Assembly (NCBI GenBank): GCA_949130485.1
Contig: OX422183.1
Coordinates: 14,581,812 to 14,645,811 of the forward strand
Direction: 5' to 3'
Source of the DNA: Agelas oroides
Lineage: Eukaryota > Porifera > Demospongiae > Agelasida > Agelasidae
DNA: 64,000 nucleotides
In this document: positions 13,801 through 21,328 of the stretch, one piece after another
Numbering within the stretch: the first letter of the stretch is position 1
Layout: every line of letters starts with the position of its first letter
Translations under genes and position numbers: made by a program
The notes under the pieces: model-generated
Databases searched by the model: none
Seen by the model: the letters and a program-made list of their open reading frames with translations, nothing else
What the model was told of the DNA's origin: nothing

Positions 13801-14098
13801 TATATAGCTCATAAATACGGCTCAGAAAATTTGAACAAAACTAAAATCTGCTGTAGCAAGCAACCTGTGAACATGACTGAGAAGATTATTTTGTATGTTG
13901 CATCTTAATCATGCTAGATGAAAGCGATGGTATAATCTGTCCCCATAAGGCCTAGCTGTGGTTCTAACTGGGGTGGGACAGATTATACCATCACATTCAG
14001 TTAGAATCATAGAGCTTACTTGTGGTTGCATTTCCTAGACTCCATAACAGTAGAATAGGGAGTGCTAGGCTGTAAGTTAGAAGCTTCAATCCCTTCAT
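1835..14098 (-). CDS. Gene A: single-Ig type I membrane protein, six exons
   Basis: Exons on the minus strand: 14098-14020, 10861-10622, 8934-8878, 4683-4603, 2219-2151, 1899-1835. Each internal junction has AG acceptor and GT donor and all are phase 1, so the chain is open for 591 nt (196 aa). Exon 1 begins MKGLKLLTYSLALPILLLW, a typical signal peptide. Exon 2 is an Ig domain: Cys in LEC, Trp in IIWKIG, second Cys in VTC. Exon 3 is a Thr/Ser/Pro stalk, exon 4 an acidic stalk, exon 5 a transmembrane helix (VIGIVVAVLCFLAAVTALVA), followed by RCY and a short tail ending EEVRSNSDRS. A cell-surface adhesion or recognition role is inferred from architecture only. Exon 1 is 79 nt ending in phase 1, exactly like exon 1 of gene B. 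Because all exons are symmetric, extra or skipped exons cannot be excluded. The last acceptor (AAG) is the weakest junction, and I found no canonical poly(A) signal close downstream. Confidence 0.72.
2519..2785 (+). repeat. Repeat upstream of ZU5 fragment; unoccupied paralogue of the 15.4-18.1 kb locus
   Basis: Closely similar to 15403-15573 joined to 18006-18080 (shared landmarks: CTCTCTATGTAGG-like start, CAATACTTAAGCAAAAGCC, AAAGCTTATTTAAG, CTTCCTCTTTGAGTGCC, then CCACGYGGAAGACAGCTAAAC and a TTTCTTTCTTTC tract). Here GCCAAAAG occurs once, whereas at the other locus GCCCAAAAG flanks a 2.4-kb insertion on both sides. It ends at the ATG of the ZU5 frame and may be the 5' region of that gene family. 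Confidence 0.8.
2790..3240 (+). pseudogene. ZU5-like domain fragment with a frame break
   Basis: The first frame starts MASKYLANIKASLAGHFELP and runs through AVYWVATQ, a central QVQHC and IPYKLKVIDGGRF, the pattern of the second half of a ZU5 domain (FELPEG...AVYW...IQHC...PYKFKVIDGG). It stops at 3050, but the expected continuation YGALSTTHFCGVAKK is found in the +1 frame, so one extra nucleotide (or two lost) lies near 3030-3055. The N-terminal part of the domain is absent. ZU5 domains occur in ankyrin/UNC5/PIDD-type proteins with death domains; none is visible here. I read this as a broken copy of a multicopy gene, because its upstream 270 bp and its downstream 390 bp are each duplicated elsewhere in the window. 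Confidence 0.6.
3163..3556 (+). repeat. Dispersed repeat, copy 1 (3' flank of ZU5 fragment)
   Basis: Matches 52770-53285 in the same orientation with many substitutions. Shared blocks include the end of the ZU5 frame (ATATCTGGAAGAAC), TCTAGAAAGTTTTG, GTTTACTTGCGGTTGAAG and ATTGAATCCCATGCCTTA. A gene-family 3' region duplicated to two loci is the simplest reading. Confidence 0.7.
3985..4092 (+). repeat. Degenerate short tandem repeat (CRCAGAYGMA-like)
   Basis: About ten imperfect repeats of a 10-12-bp unit resembling AACGCAGACGCA / AACACAGATGAA. No coding signal. Confidence 0.65.
5585..7079. mobile_element. Palindromic non-autonomous DNA element, about 1.5 kb
   Basis: Termini ATGTGACCCTCTGAG and CTCAGCGGGTCACAT are inverted, and the arms continue through AAAAACCCGGCAC / GTGCCGGGTTTTT and CGCATAAGAACGGGC / GCCCGTTCTTATGCG. 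No coding capacity is recognised. A shorter relative lies at 10213-10462. The centre is occupied by the 931-bp element at 5782-6712. Confidence 0.75.
5782..6712. mobile_element. TAGCCTCG-family giant palindrome, 931 bp, 8-bp target duplication
   Basis: Starts TAGCCTCGTACCCAGGCTC and ends with its inverse GGGTACGAGGCTA. The two arms (about 410 bp each) are nearly perfect inverses around a loop at about 6195-6290. The flanking AGCCCTTA is duplicated at 5774-5781 and 6713-6720, showing insertion into the older palindrome. An 8-bp duplication is typical of hAT-type transposases; the family assignment is inference. Confidence 0.85.
7080..8062. other. Gene A intron; no gene recognised
   Basis: Several 65-80-codon frames on both strands lack domain character. 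A CTTCACTTCCGGAGGGCAAA / TTTGCCCTCCGGAAGTAGG pair (about 7430-7612) is an inverted repeat, probably a small MITE. Confidence 0.4.
8063..8108. repeat. Short hairpin, TAGCCTCG-family relic
   Basis: GGGCTCTCTCC and GGAGAGAGCC(T) are inverted around a short loop. The outer termini of the family are not recognisable. Confidence 0.5.
8535..8588. repeat. Short hairpin, TAGCCTCG-family relic
   Basis: CCAGGCTCTCTC and GAGAGAGCCTGGGAAC are inverted; the right side retains part of the family terminus (GGGAACTAGGTTA). Confidence 0.55.
8720..8792. mobile_element. TAGCCTCG-family mini-MITE, 73 bp
   Basis: TAGCCTCGTACCCAGGCTCA ... GAGCCTGGGTATGAGGCTA with AGCTAAAAGCTTTTAG-type centre. It is almost all hairpin. 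No convincing target duplication. Confidence 0.75.
9607..9862. repeat. Palindromic MITE, second complete copy
   Basis: Arms GTGTAGAAATCGAAG / CGATTTCTACACGGGAC and TTTCGATCGCATCGCTG / CAGCGATGCGATCGAAA, with central GGGACTCATATGC / GCACATATGAGCCC. A 133-residue open frame through it is explained by the palindrome and is not called as a gene. Confidence 0.75.
10213..10462. repeat. Short relative of the 5.6-7.1 kb palindrome
   Basis: GAGTATAAGAACAGGCG / CCCGTTCTTATGCACTC and GAGTGTATAAC / GTTACACGCTC are inverted, with ACTAAAATAGAACACCTGGTCAC resembling the ATAGAACATCCGG side of the larger element. It lacks the 931-bp insertion, so it acts as an unoccupied relative. Confidence 0.65.
10622..10861 (-). 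CDS. Ig-domain exon of gene A
   Basis: This 240-nt exon carries the only folded ectodomain seen in gene A. The acceptor is CCATGCAG and the donor follows CATATGAAG. The translated segment has the spacing of an Ig fold: Cys, about 8 residues later a Trp, then a second Cys about 34 residues further on. Several N-x-T/S sites (NET, NGS, NVT) suit an extracellular, glycosylated domain. The open frame extends upstream of the acceptor by chance. Confidence 0.75.
10980..11765. other. Gene A first intron; no gene recognised
   Basis: Contains a loosely inverted AATCAAATGTGGGTTTTATT / AAAGTAAAATTCGCATTTGATT (11167-11226) and a repeated TATACC(A/T)ATACTCTCC. Nothing coding. Confidence 0.35.
11766..11944 (+). 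repeat. 45-bp direct repeat pair
   Basis: ATGATGCAACACATCACATG... is present at 11766-11811 and 11899-11944 with essentially no changes, and both copies are followed by CTGTTTACA or CTGTGTTTACA. A recent local duplication; no coding signal. Confidence 0.75.
12192..12282. mobile_element. TAGCCTCG-family mini-MITE, 91 bp, perfect 8-bp target duplication
   Basis: TAGCCTCGTTCCCAGGCC ... GGCCTGGGAACGAGGCTA, flanked by ACCAAATC at 12184-12191 and 12283-12290. It lies in the first intron of gene A. Confidence 0.9.
12430..13024. mobile_element. TAGCCTCG-family MITE, 595 bp
   Basis: Left TTAACCTCATCCCCAGGCCC, right GGGCCTGGGAACGAGGCTA, with inner arms CGTTCGAAAAATCGG / CCGATTTTTCGAACG and GGTATCCACTGTTTGCG / CGCGAACAGTGGATACC. 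ATGTGCGG is duplicated at 12422-12429 and 13025-13032. No gene inside. Confidence 0.85.
13925..13992. repeat. Perfect-stem hairpin near gene A exon 1
   Basis: GATGGTATAATCTGTCCC and GGGACAGATTATACCATC form an 18-bp perfect stem. It lies about 30 bp beyond the donor of gene A exon 1, inside the first intron. It could be a small MITE or an RNA structure. Confidence 0.7.
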
Positions 14099-14275
14099 GA
14101 CTATGACTGCTTGGGTGAAGTGATGAAAAGGAGGTTTTCTATGCGGGTCAACGTGTAACGCTTGTCTTGTCTCTGTTGTAGGCGAGTTCACCTTCCAAGT
14201 AGGGTTGCTCACAATGCTCAGTGTTGGTCGAGAAGTATTTAAGATCGTATACCTTTATAACTTCAAGTTTATACA

Positions 14276-14608
14276 AAGTCAAATCGCGTAGGCTGTGGGG
14301 AGGATCCGGCCGAAACGCCTTTGTCGCCGAGTAGTGCAATAGTGTCGTGCCCAGACGGCTAATCTTTGTCTTCGTTTTGGTCCAATTACGTATACACAGG
14401 GGAGTTAGTCTTGGATATTCTGAACGAGCTCTGCTGGTCAAGTAGTTCAGACCTTTGGTTCGTATACGTTAACTTTCACTACAAATCGAGTAGGCTGTAG
14501 GGTGGGGGGATCCGGCCAGAACGCCTTTGTCGCAGAGTAGTGTACTAGTGTCGTCATGTGTCGTGCCAGACACAGTCGTCTTCGTTTTGTTTTGTTTTTG
14601 TCCAATTA
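14276..14608 (+). repeat. Imperfect direct repeat pair, about 120 bp each
   Basis: 14276-14392 and 14483-14608 share CGAGTAGGCTG-like starts, GGATCCGGCC, AACGCCTTTGTCGC, GAGTAGTG, AGTGTCGT and TTTTGGTCCAATTA-like ends. They lie upstream of gene A exon 1. No protein recognised. Confidence 0.65.
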
Positions 14609-15061
14609 ACCCGGGGGTCTGGGTAGCCCAGTACAGTATATCCTGCTGGTCACGAGACTAGGTCCGGCCTTCTTCTTCTACTTCTTCTTTGTGACCTCCA
14701 CTTAAGGAGCAGTTTGAGCAAATACTCTTTGCGGCCTAATTCAGTAGGAGAATGAGCGAGTTCCAGTAGTTTTAACTGTGTCAGGAAATCAATGGTGAAG
14801 GTTTGAGTGGGTGTGTCCTTGATCCATTCCAGACCTAGCATGCGGGTCAGTTTCCAGGTCAGGAAGGTGTGGTGAAGGTAGTCTCGAACCCAGGCTTTCC
14901 GTTCCTGATTTTGTCTCGCAGCTTTGGACCGATTTTGGCTGCGATGGAGGAAAAGACATCTCGTACAGAAACAAAGAGCAAGTCGCACCGCTTCTCTTCA
15001 CAGAGCTGAGCACAACAGAGACCGAGGGGTCCGTCACGAAAGAAATCTCGTACACCGTCGG

Positions 15062-15168
15062 CAGAAATCCAAACTGAAATCCAGAAATCCACTGTGAAAT
15101 CCAGAAATCCAATCTGAAATCCAGAAATCCACTCTGAAATCCACTCTAAAATCCAGAAATCCAATTCA
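15062..15168 (+). repeat. Short tandem repeat of CCAGAAATCCA-type units
   Basis: About five imperfect repeats of AATCTGAAATCCAGAAATCC. The minus-strand frames rich in DFWISxW across it are repeat artefacts. Confidence 0.75.
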
Positions 15169-15277
15169 GGATTCTATTAAAATACTCCGCAAATATCCGT
15201 ATACTTTACATTAATTACACTACAAGGACGTGCACGTGCACCGATTTTCTATGACGTAATAGAACGTCACCACAATG

Positions 15278-15327
15278 AATGACCTTTGTACCCGGCCGAT
15301 CTTCGCGGTCGGGTGCAAAGGTCATTC
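15278..15327. repeat. Hairpin next to the THAP transposon's left end
   Basis: AATGACCTTTGTACCCGGCCG and CGGTCGGGTGCAAAGGTCATT are inverted around a TCTTCG loop. Confidence 0.65.
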
Positions 15328-16468
15328 TTCCAAGGTGATGTAATAGACCTTTATCCATTATTACGTAATTATGACGTCTGGGGGGAAACAGTAGGCATTA
15401 ATCAGAGAGTCAGTAGACTCTCTATGTAGGGATGGCGCCGACGCGCAATATATGCAATACTTAAGCAAAAGCCGTATAACTTTACCACAAATGCGATAAA
15501 AGCTTATTTAAGCGCCCAGGCTTCCTCTTTGAGTGCCTTTGTGATCAGCAAGACTCATATAGTTGCCCAAAAGGGTCGTACAGATAATTGCGTAAAAATA
15601 GATTAAAAACCAAGAGTAACTCATGGGATGGTTTTACGTGAGACCTACCTGGAGTTACTCATGGGCTCATTTTACGTGAGCACAGCCACGACATACTCAT
15701 GGTGCGGTTTTACGTGAGTAGCTTCACGCGTACATGCAGCCTTCAGCAGACACAGGTAGGGCTCTTATAAGGGAAGATTTTACGTGAGTTGGTAATTACG
15801 CTATAATTGAGGGGCTAACTTACGTAAAATCCTCCCACATAATCGAGCTGTTCTTGGAACCAAGATTTTACGCGCCAGACAACCGTAGCAAACCATGACC
15901 TTTGACCTCGCGTAAAACCACCCCATAATAGTACTCTTGGCAGCCCCTCTCTCCAGCACAGTATTACGCCAGCAATGGGTGACCTTTGACCTCACGTAAA
16001 ATCATCCCATATTACTTGTTGGAATTTATCAGCATGGTTTTACGCAGTGTTGTAGCAATGCCACTATTGCACTTGGACTCGTTCTGTACTGTCCATACAT
16101 TGTCCTGGGAACGAGACAGGTGGAGTTGTACGTGAGATGCTAGGCGCAAGACACAAAGTAGGAAGGGCGAGTCAGGTGGAGCTGCGCCTGAGGTGCAAGA
16201 CACAAAGTAGGAGGGGCTGGTTGCAGCCCGCGCATATCTATAGACTATATGGAGCATTAAACATATTTTACGTTAAGCTTTATTGCTGATATGCACACAT
16301 TTACCTCAGCGAATTATTGCAGTACACACACACACACACACATACACACAGAAAATGCAACCTAAATGTAGAACGTATACGCATGCTCGCGTCATGGCGG
16401 GTAACTTTAATACTTGCAAAACGCGGGAAACACCTGTACAAGGTGTTGCAGTCGAGATCACGGTTAGG

Positions 16469-16988
16469 ATGGCTACTTTGGCGGTCGTTCTGACTCTGTT
16501 TACGGCCTCTGCAACCTGTTCAACCTGTTCTTCTGAGAACAACATCCTTCCGTCTCCTGTGCCAGCACCTACCTTGGCTACTAGCACTTGTGATGAAACT
16601 ATGGAGGTAAGCGATGTCATGACAGTGTATCGAAGTGATCTGTGGCCAAGTTGTGACTGATTAGAGTAGCTACAAACAATAAGTGCAGCTTGTTTCGGGA
16701 CTTGGTCTGGTTGCACTATCTGGCATATTATGGGAAGATAGCCCAGTGCGTCATGCATATGTAGTGCAAGGATCGTGCATGTGCTTACAATATGAAATGG
16801 TCTCCTGTTAGGTACATTGGAAGGCAGTGAAAGTGAACTTCCTTGTTAAAGAATCAGGTAAGGAAGAGTGGTTTGATGGAATGATCATCTCATACAATGG
16901 TATGTCAGGGCTGTATGGAATCTATTTTCCATGTGATGGACAGACAGTGGAGATGTCATTAGATGATGAAGATCTGGAACTTGTGTAA
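16469..16988 (+). CDS. Small two-exon gene with a Tudor-like domain
   Basis: Exon 1 ends at 16606 (ATGGAG before GTAAGC), exon 2 is 16812-16988 after CCTGTTAG; the junction is phase 0 and in frame, giving 104 aa from the ATG at 16469. Upstream in-frame ATGs at 16394 and 16283 are alternatives. The N-terminus MATLAVVLTLFTASATCSTC looks like a signal peptide, whereas exon 2 (WKAVKVNFLV, GKEEWFDGMIISYNG, YGIYFPCDGQ, DDEDLELV) has the strand pattern of a Tudor/Agenet-like barrel, normally nuclear. The two readings conflict, so the true start may differ. The gene sits between the arms of the 2.4-kb element and is probably captured host sequence or element cargo. Function unknown. Confidence 0.55.
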
Positions 16989-17489
16989 AAGGAATTCATT
17001 CATATATACCCCTAGCAACAATCCTTAGTAGCTAACCCTATTCATTGTAGTATGTAATTCCATTGAGTATTTATGTTACTCATGATCTAAAGGCACTGGT
17101 TATTGTCCCACCATCATCTATTGCCTCACTAACATTCATTTACCCAGGTCATTATAATTATCCTCAATTGTATCAATCAGTCCACTGTTATGAATATTTG
17201 TGTTGATTTCTATATTGATTGCTATAATCAAAAACTACAGGCCTCACTCTCAGTGTTAAATTGCTTATCCAAGTCATTATTTCATTATATCAACAATCCA
17301 TGGTAGTGATTGTATTTATTTAATATTAATGTGTTAATTAATGACCACAGGCCTCATGTACACCCTCAGTATTACAATCCTTTTATGTCAATTGATAAGA
17401 ATGGATATGGATTAACTTCTTGACTGCTTTTCATATATGATAGAGCCCATCTTGCACAAAAGTATGCTACAGGAATCTCTGAGTATAGT
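16989..17489. other. Unassigned AT-rich interior of the 2.4-kb element
   Basis: No open frame with domain-like content. AT-rich, and probably the 3' untranslated part of the Tudor-like gene plus element filler. Confidence 0.4.
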
Positions 17490-18327
17490 TGGGGTGATTT
17501 TACGTGAGGTCAAAGGTCACCCATTGCTGGCGTAATGCTGTGCTGGAGAGTGGTCGCCAAGATTACTATTATGGGGTGGTTTTACGCGAGTTCAAAGGTC
17601 ACCCATTGCTGGCGTAATACTGTGCTGGAGAGTGGCTGCCAAGAGTACTATTATGGGGTGGTTTTACGCGAGTTCAAAGGTCATTGTTTGCTAAGGTTGT
17701 CTGGCGCGTAAAATCTTGGTTCCAAGAACAGCTCGATTATGTGGGAGGATTTTACGTAAGTTAGCCCCTCAATTATAGCGTAATTACCAACTCGCGTAAA
17801 ATCTTCCCTTATAAGAGCCCTACCTGTGTCTGCTGAAGGCTGCATGTACGCGTGAAGCTACTCACGTAAAACCGCACCATGAGTATGTCGTGGCTGTGCT
17901 CACGTAAAATGAGCCCATGAGTAACTCCAGGTAGGTCTCACGTAAAACCATCCCATGAGTTACTCTTGGTTTTTTATGTAGTTTTACGCAAAGTTCTATA
18001 CGACGGCCCAAAAGCCACGTGGAAGACAGCTAAACGCAAAAGTGTGTGGTAGCAAAAGTGCCATTTTTCGTATTCTTTCTTCTTTCTTTCTTTCTTTCTT
18101 TGTTCAGACCACTTGTCAAACAACGATAACTCGAAAACGGCTCAAGTACTCACCTTGATTTTAGCACGAAACGAATGCTCATCGCAGCGCTCAGCTTCCC
18201 AGCCACTCAGCGTCTTCATAGCTTCAAATTCACCCTGGTCAACAAAAGCCATTCACAACACTCTGAGGCTGCTGTCCGTTGCTTAGGACGCCATTTTATA
18301 ATTTTGTACGCATGCGCACACGAAGTC

Positions 18328-18374
18328 TCGTTCCCAGACCAAAGACCACGGTCATTGGTCTGGAAGCGAGACTA
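18328..18374. repeat. TAGCCTCG-family relic hairpin
   Basis: AGTCTCGTTCCCAGACCAAAG and TTGGTCTGGAAGCGAGACTA are inverted around GACCACGGTC. Confidence 0.6.
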
Positions 18375-18786
18375 GTACACAGGCGAAATGGCCAGCGGGC
18401 AGTACACATGGCTGGCACGGTCTTTTCCCCCCGCGGCATTGGGCAAGGCTTATGAACACCACGTAGGTAAGGCGCTACCTACTTGTAGCTACACTAAAAA
18501 TAGCCTACTCACAGCTTTTGTTAACTGTAAAGCTAGGATGGTCAGTTGTCAGTATGATAGTTTAGTCGTCATGACAACTGAATCATGAAATTGGCTTCAC
18601 AAAGTTTGGTAGGGAGAGCGGTTGGCCCTTCATCAGGTTCTAGCTGGCTATATTACACATTATTACATGCCTGGAACTACTACTAAACTGTCAACGCCGT
18701 TTCAAGTTCTGGTGTTGTGGTTACACTTGAACGAAATCTTCTTAGGCTTTGATCTAACTGTAACTGAGATTAACATCAAAAAAGTA

Positions 18787-19483
18787 CAGAAACAAGACTT
18801 AAAAAACATTAAAAATGTAAAAAGATGTAGGGATGGCATGCCAAAAAGTATGCAAACAAGGTAGGGATAATGCATGAAAGCAAAGGTCAACATATTGGCA
18901 AAGCCCCATCCCTACATCTTTTTCACACTGCAGTTAGACAGCATGCTTGAGAGCTGAATCTGTACCCATCCATGCAGTTAGCATGAGTACTTGAGTTTAC
19001 ACACTGATCACTATGACTAGTCTACAGCCCACTCAAGCTCAGTGTCTAGGTTGTATCAGAAAGGGTGCCACTGTCACTACAAGTCAGAGTATGATGGCAG
19101 TAAAGCTACTTAGTAGCTATCTGATAGGTACCTACATGTACGACGGCTAGGCCATGTGGGAGGAGCTAGGAAGTGGCCTGAGAAGGAGGCTACAGCAGAA
19201 AGGTTGGTGAATTTGTAGCCTCGTTCCCAGTCCATGTGGGAGGAGCTAGGAAGTGGTCTGAGAATGAGGCTACAGTCATGAAAGGTTGGGGTGTACTTGT
19301 GGTACGTTTTAGGAAGACCCCCATGCACTGTCCAACTGCAGTGTGAAAAAGATGTAGGGATGGGGCTTTGCCAATATGTTGACCTTTGCTTTCATGCATT
19401 ATCCCTACCTTGTTTGCATACTTTTTGGCATGCCATCCCTACATCTTTTTACATTTTTAATGTTTTTTTAAGTCTTGTTGGAA
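18787..19483. mobile_element. Foldback element inside the THAP transposon
   Basis: Arms at 18787-18945 and 19327-19483 are near-exact inverses (ACAAGACTTAAAAAACATT / AATGTTTTTTTAAGTCTTGT; AAAAGATGTAGGGATGG / CCATCCCTACATCTTTTT). The roughly 380-bp loop holds two TAGCCTCG-family relics (about 19146-19192 and 19217-19271). Confidence 0.75.
19217..19271. mobile_element. TAGCCTCG-family mini-MITE with a neighbouring decayed copy
   Basis: TAGCCTCGTTCCCAGTCCA ... TGGTCTGAGAATGAGGCTA, with GGAGGAGCTAGGAAGT between. An older copy of the same core at 19146-19192 has decayed ends. Confidence 0.65.
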
Positions 19484-19584
19484 TATGATGCCATGCGAAT
19501 GGCGCGACTACCTCTACTCTTCGAGGTTTTCCTTGCGCGTGTCAACTGTCTTTCACTGTTTATTCTTTTGCGAGGTTAGTTCAG

Positions 19585-20492
19585 TTGTTTTCCTATCCTA
19601 TGGAATTGTTTCGAGAGCCGATGGCAACTAGAGCGGAGGTAGACGACAACGACTCTTCACCTGGCCCTTCGCGGTCTTGCAGCACTGCCCCGGTCCATAA
19701 GTGGACATGCGCTGCGCTCAAAACCTGGCTGAAGGTCCGCAGATTGAGCTATTCTGGGATGAAAAAGGACGAACTTGTGGCGAAGTAAGTTAGAACGTAA
19801 CTTGGTTACTGTAGCGGCCCAGTAGGCGGAGAGATTTGAACCCGCCCTTCCAGTTAGTAAAAATTATTAATACACCACATGAAAAGTTTATTTATAGGGT
19901 TGAAGGAGCAATCAGGTGCAGGCTTGATTCACCTGTAGAGGAGAGTGATGAAGAAACTGATGAGACAGCATCCAATGGTTATCAAGCAACAATAGTGTCA
20001 GATCAAGGGTGGATAGATGCTAATGTAGCTGAACTGCCTCTGCTCACCCTCAAACACATTCACTGTAGACTGCGCAAAGAGCATGTCACTGCAACAAAGC
20101 CATTCAAGAGGGGATACAGGCTGTTTGACTCAAAGAAGGTCCAGGGCCTATCAGTTCATGATGTGACCAGCACCTCAGTATACTGCATCATCCGTGCAAC
20201 TGTGTTACCCTCACAGAAAGCTGGAGCATACAAAACAGCTATTGCTGTTAACAAAACGAATGGGCAAATTATTCACGGAAGTTGTACCTGTGTTGCAGGT
20301 AGTTCAGCCTGCAATCACACTGCTGCATTAATGTTTGCAGTAGACGACATCAAGAGAGCACGTGCTACCCATGGAAACAGTGGTGGGGCAAGTTTGACCT
20401 CGCTGCCCAGAAAGTGGGGAGTTCCAGCAAAATCTAAAAAAGAACCAATACCAGTGAAAATGCTGGAAGTGACCAAGCCAAAGAAAGTATAA
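19585..20492 (+). CDS. SAP-SWIM protein of the THAP transposon, C-terminus missing
   Basis: Exon 1 is 19585-19784 (donor GTAAGT), exon 2 is 19898-20492 (acceptor TTTATTTATAG); the split codon AA|G keeps frame through LVAK-VEGAI, giving 264 aa. Residues about 35-70 (AALKTWLKVRRL, GMKKDELVAKVE) look like a SAP helix-extension-helix. Exon 2 contains a SWIM zinc finger, GSCTCVAGSSACNHTAAL (CxC...CxH), preceded by conserved HDVTSTSVYCIIRATVLPSQ. In related invertebrate proteins I recall, a YqaJ-type nuclease follows SWIM. Here the frame ends soon after (VTKPKKV stop), with a possible donor at the stop (AAA before GTATAA), and no nuclease sequence follows. It points at the convergent transposase remnant. 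Probably a non-functional partner protein of the transposon. Confidence 0.7.
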
Positions 20493-21328
20493 TCACACGG
20501 GTAGAGGGGTAAAATTCTTTAAACTGTGCTGGCATATGTGTATCAATAACTGCTCTTGAGGGCCATGTGATGAGGGGTCTAAGTTGCTGGTCTAAGAACT
20601 TGATCCAGGTTACACAGATACGAGATACAATATATAGCAATGCCAATATTAAATCGATGCGCTAAATCTTGTTTCAATAATCGTAACCTTATTAATACCA
20701 GGAATAGTTCATCAATGGGTTGCAATGCTCGTGCTCTGGGTTTAAATGTTTGGGTAGAGGTACTCTTAACATCACTGCGACATAGACACAGATGACATAA
20801 TAGAGGTTCAAGTTATCTATATAGGCACATAAACACAGGGTACGATGGAAGGCCAGTGTAAAACTGAATATCTGAATCGCTTCCTTCAAACCGCTTTAGG
20901 CAGAAACGCTGCGACAACAATGTTCGTACTTCATCAAGTCGCAACACATCGGCCTGTAACTGAGCAATTTGCTCCTCATGCCTTTCAATTTCTCCCCTTG
21001 CTACTTCTGCTGGTGATAGAGGCTCCTCATGCTTTTGTTTCTTGCAAGGTATGGGGTTGCGGATGGCTGGGGGTCGTCGATGTTTAACTGCCACACTCCA
21101 TGCAAAAATGGTTGGTACTGGGCAATCAGCAGTTCTTCCACTCCCCTCAAAATGCAGGCTGCAAATCCTGGTGTTCTCGCTCACACTAATTGGCTTCTTG
21201 ATACTAACTAACCACTTGTATCTCAGAACAGGGTCTTGAGGCAGGCGATGAAATTTTACCCCATGAAACTCTTCCCTATCACTCCTGCTAGAACATCCAG
21301 GTATGCTGCAAATCTGATACCGAGGCAT
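20493..21328 (-). pseudogene. THAP-HTH transposase, frameshifted and cut before the catalytic domain
   Basis: From ATG at 21328 the first 171 codons are open: an N-terminal THAP C2CH finger (C at CSIPGC, VKFHRLPQD, RYKWLVSI, CSLHFEG, AVKHRRPP), a glutamine/glutamate-rich coiled segment (EIERHEEQIAQLQADVLRLD), then the transposase HTH start RFCLKRFEGSDSDIQFYTGL. The frame stops after FMCLYR, but one base out it continues as YLEPLL, then QPIDELFLVLIRLRL, KQDLAHRFNI, and in the lower frame VSRICVTWIKFLDQQL, WPSRAVIDTHMP and YPSTRVII. These are the DDE_4-family landmarks. At about 20493 the sequence jumps into the tail of the SAP-SWIM gene just where the first catalytic Asp should follow VII. At least two frameshifts plus loss of the whole DDE core make it inactive. 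Confidence 0.75.

Larger units (their letters stand above)
15574..18005. mobile_element. Long-TIR element, 2432 bp, 9-bp target duplication, carries a Tudor-like gene
   Basis: Inverted arms of about 440-510 bp (15574-16015 and 17490-18005). GCCCAAAAG occurs at 15565-15573 and 18006-18014, and the related sequence at 2.5-2.8 kb carries the site once without an insert. A 9-bp duplication with long TIRs is the usual signature of Mutator-like elements; family is inference since no transposase is present. The arms are studded with TTTTACGTGAG or TTTTACGCG and their inverses every 40-60 bp, a subterminal array of possible transposase sites. The right arm has two copies of a block (17510-17575, 17590-17655) present once in the left arm. 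Confidence 0.85.

Noticed and set aside
14650-15164. Overlapping minus-strand frames with DFWISxW repeats
   Set aside because: Translation of a short tandem repeat (CCAGAAATCCA units).
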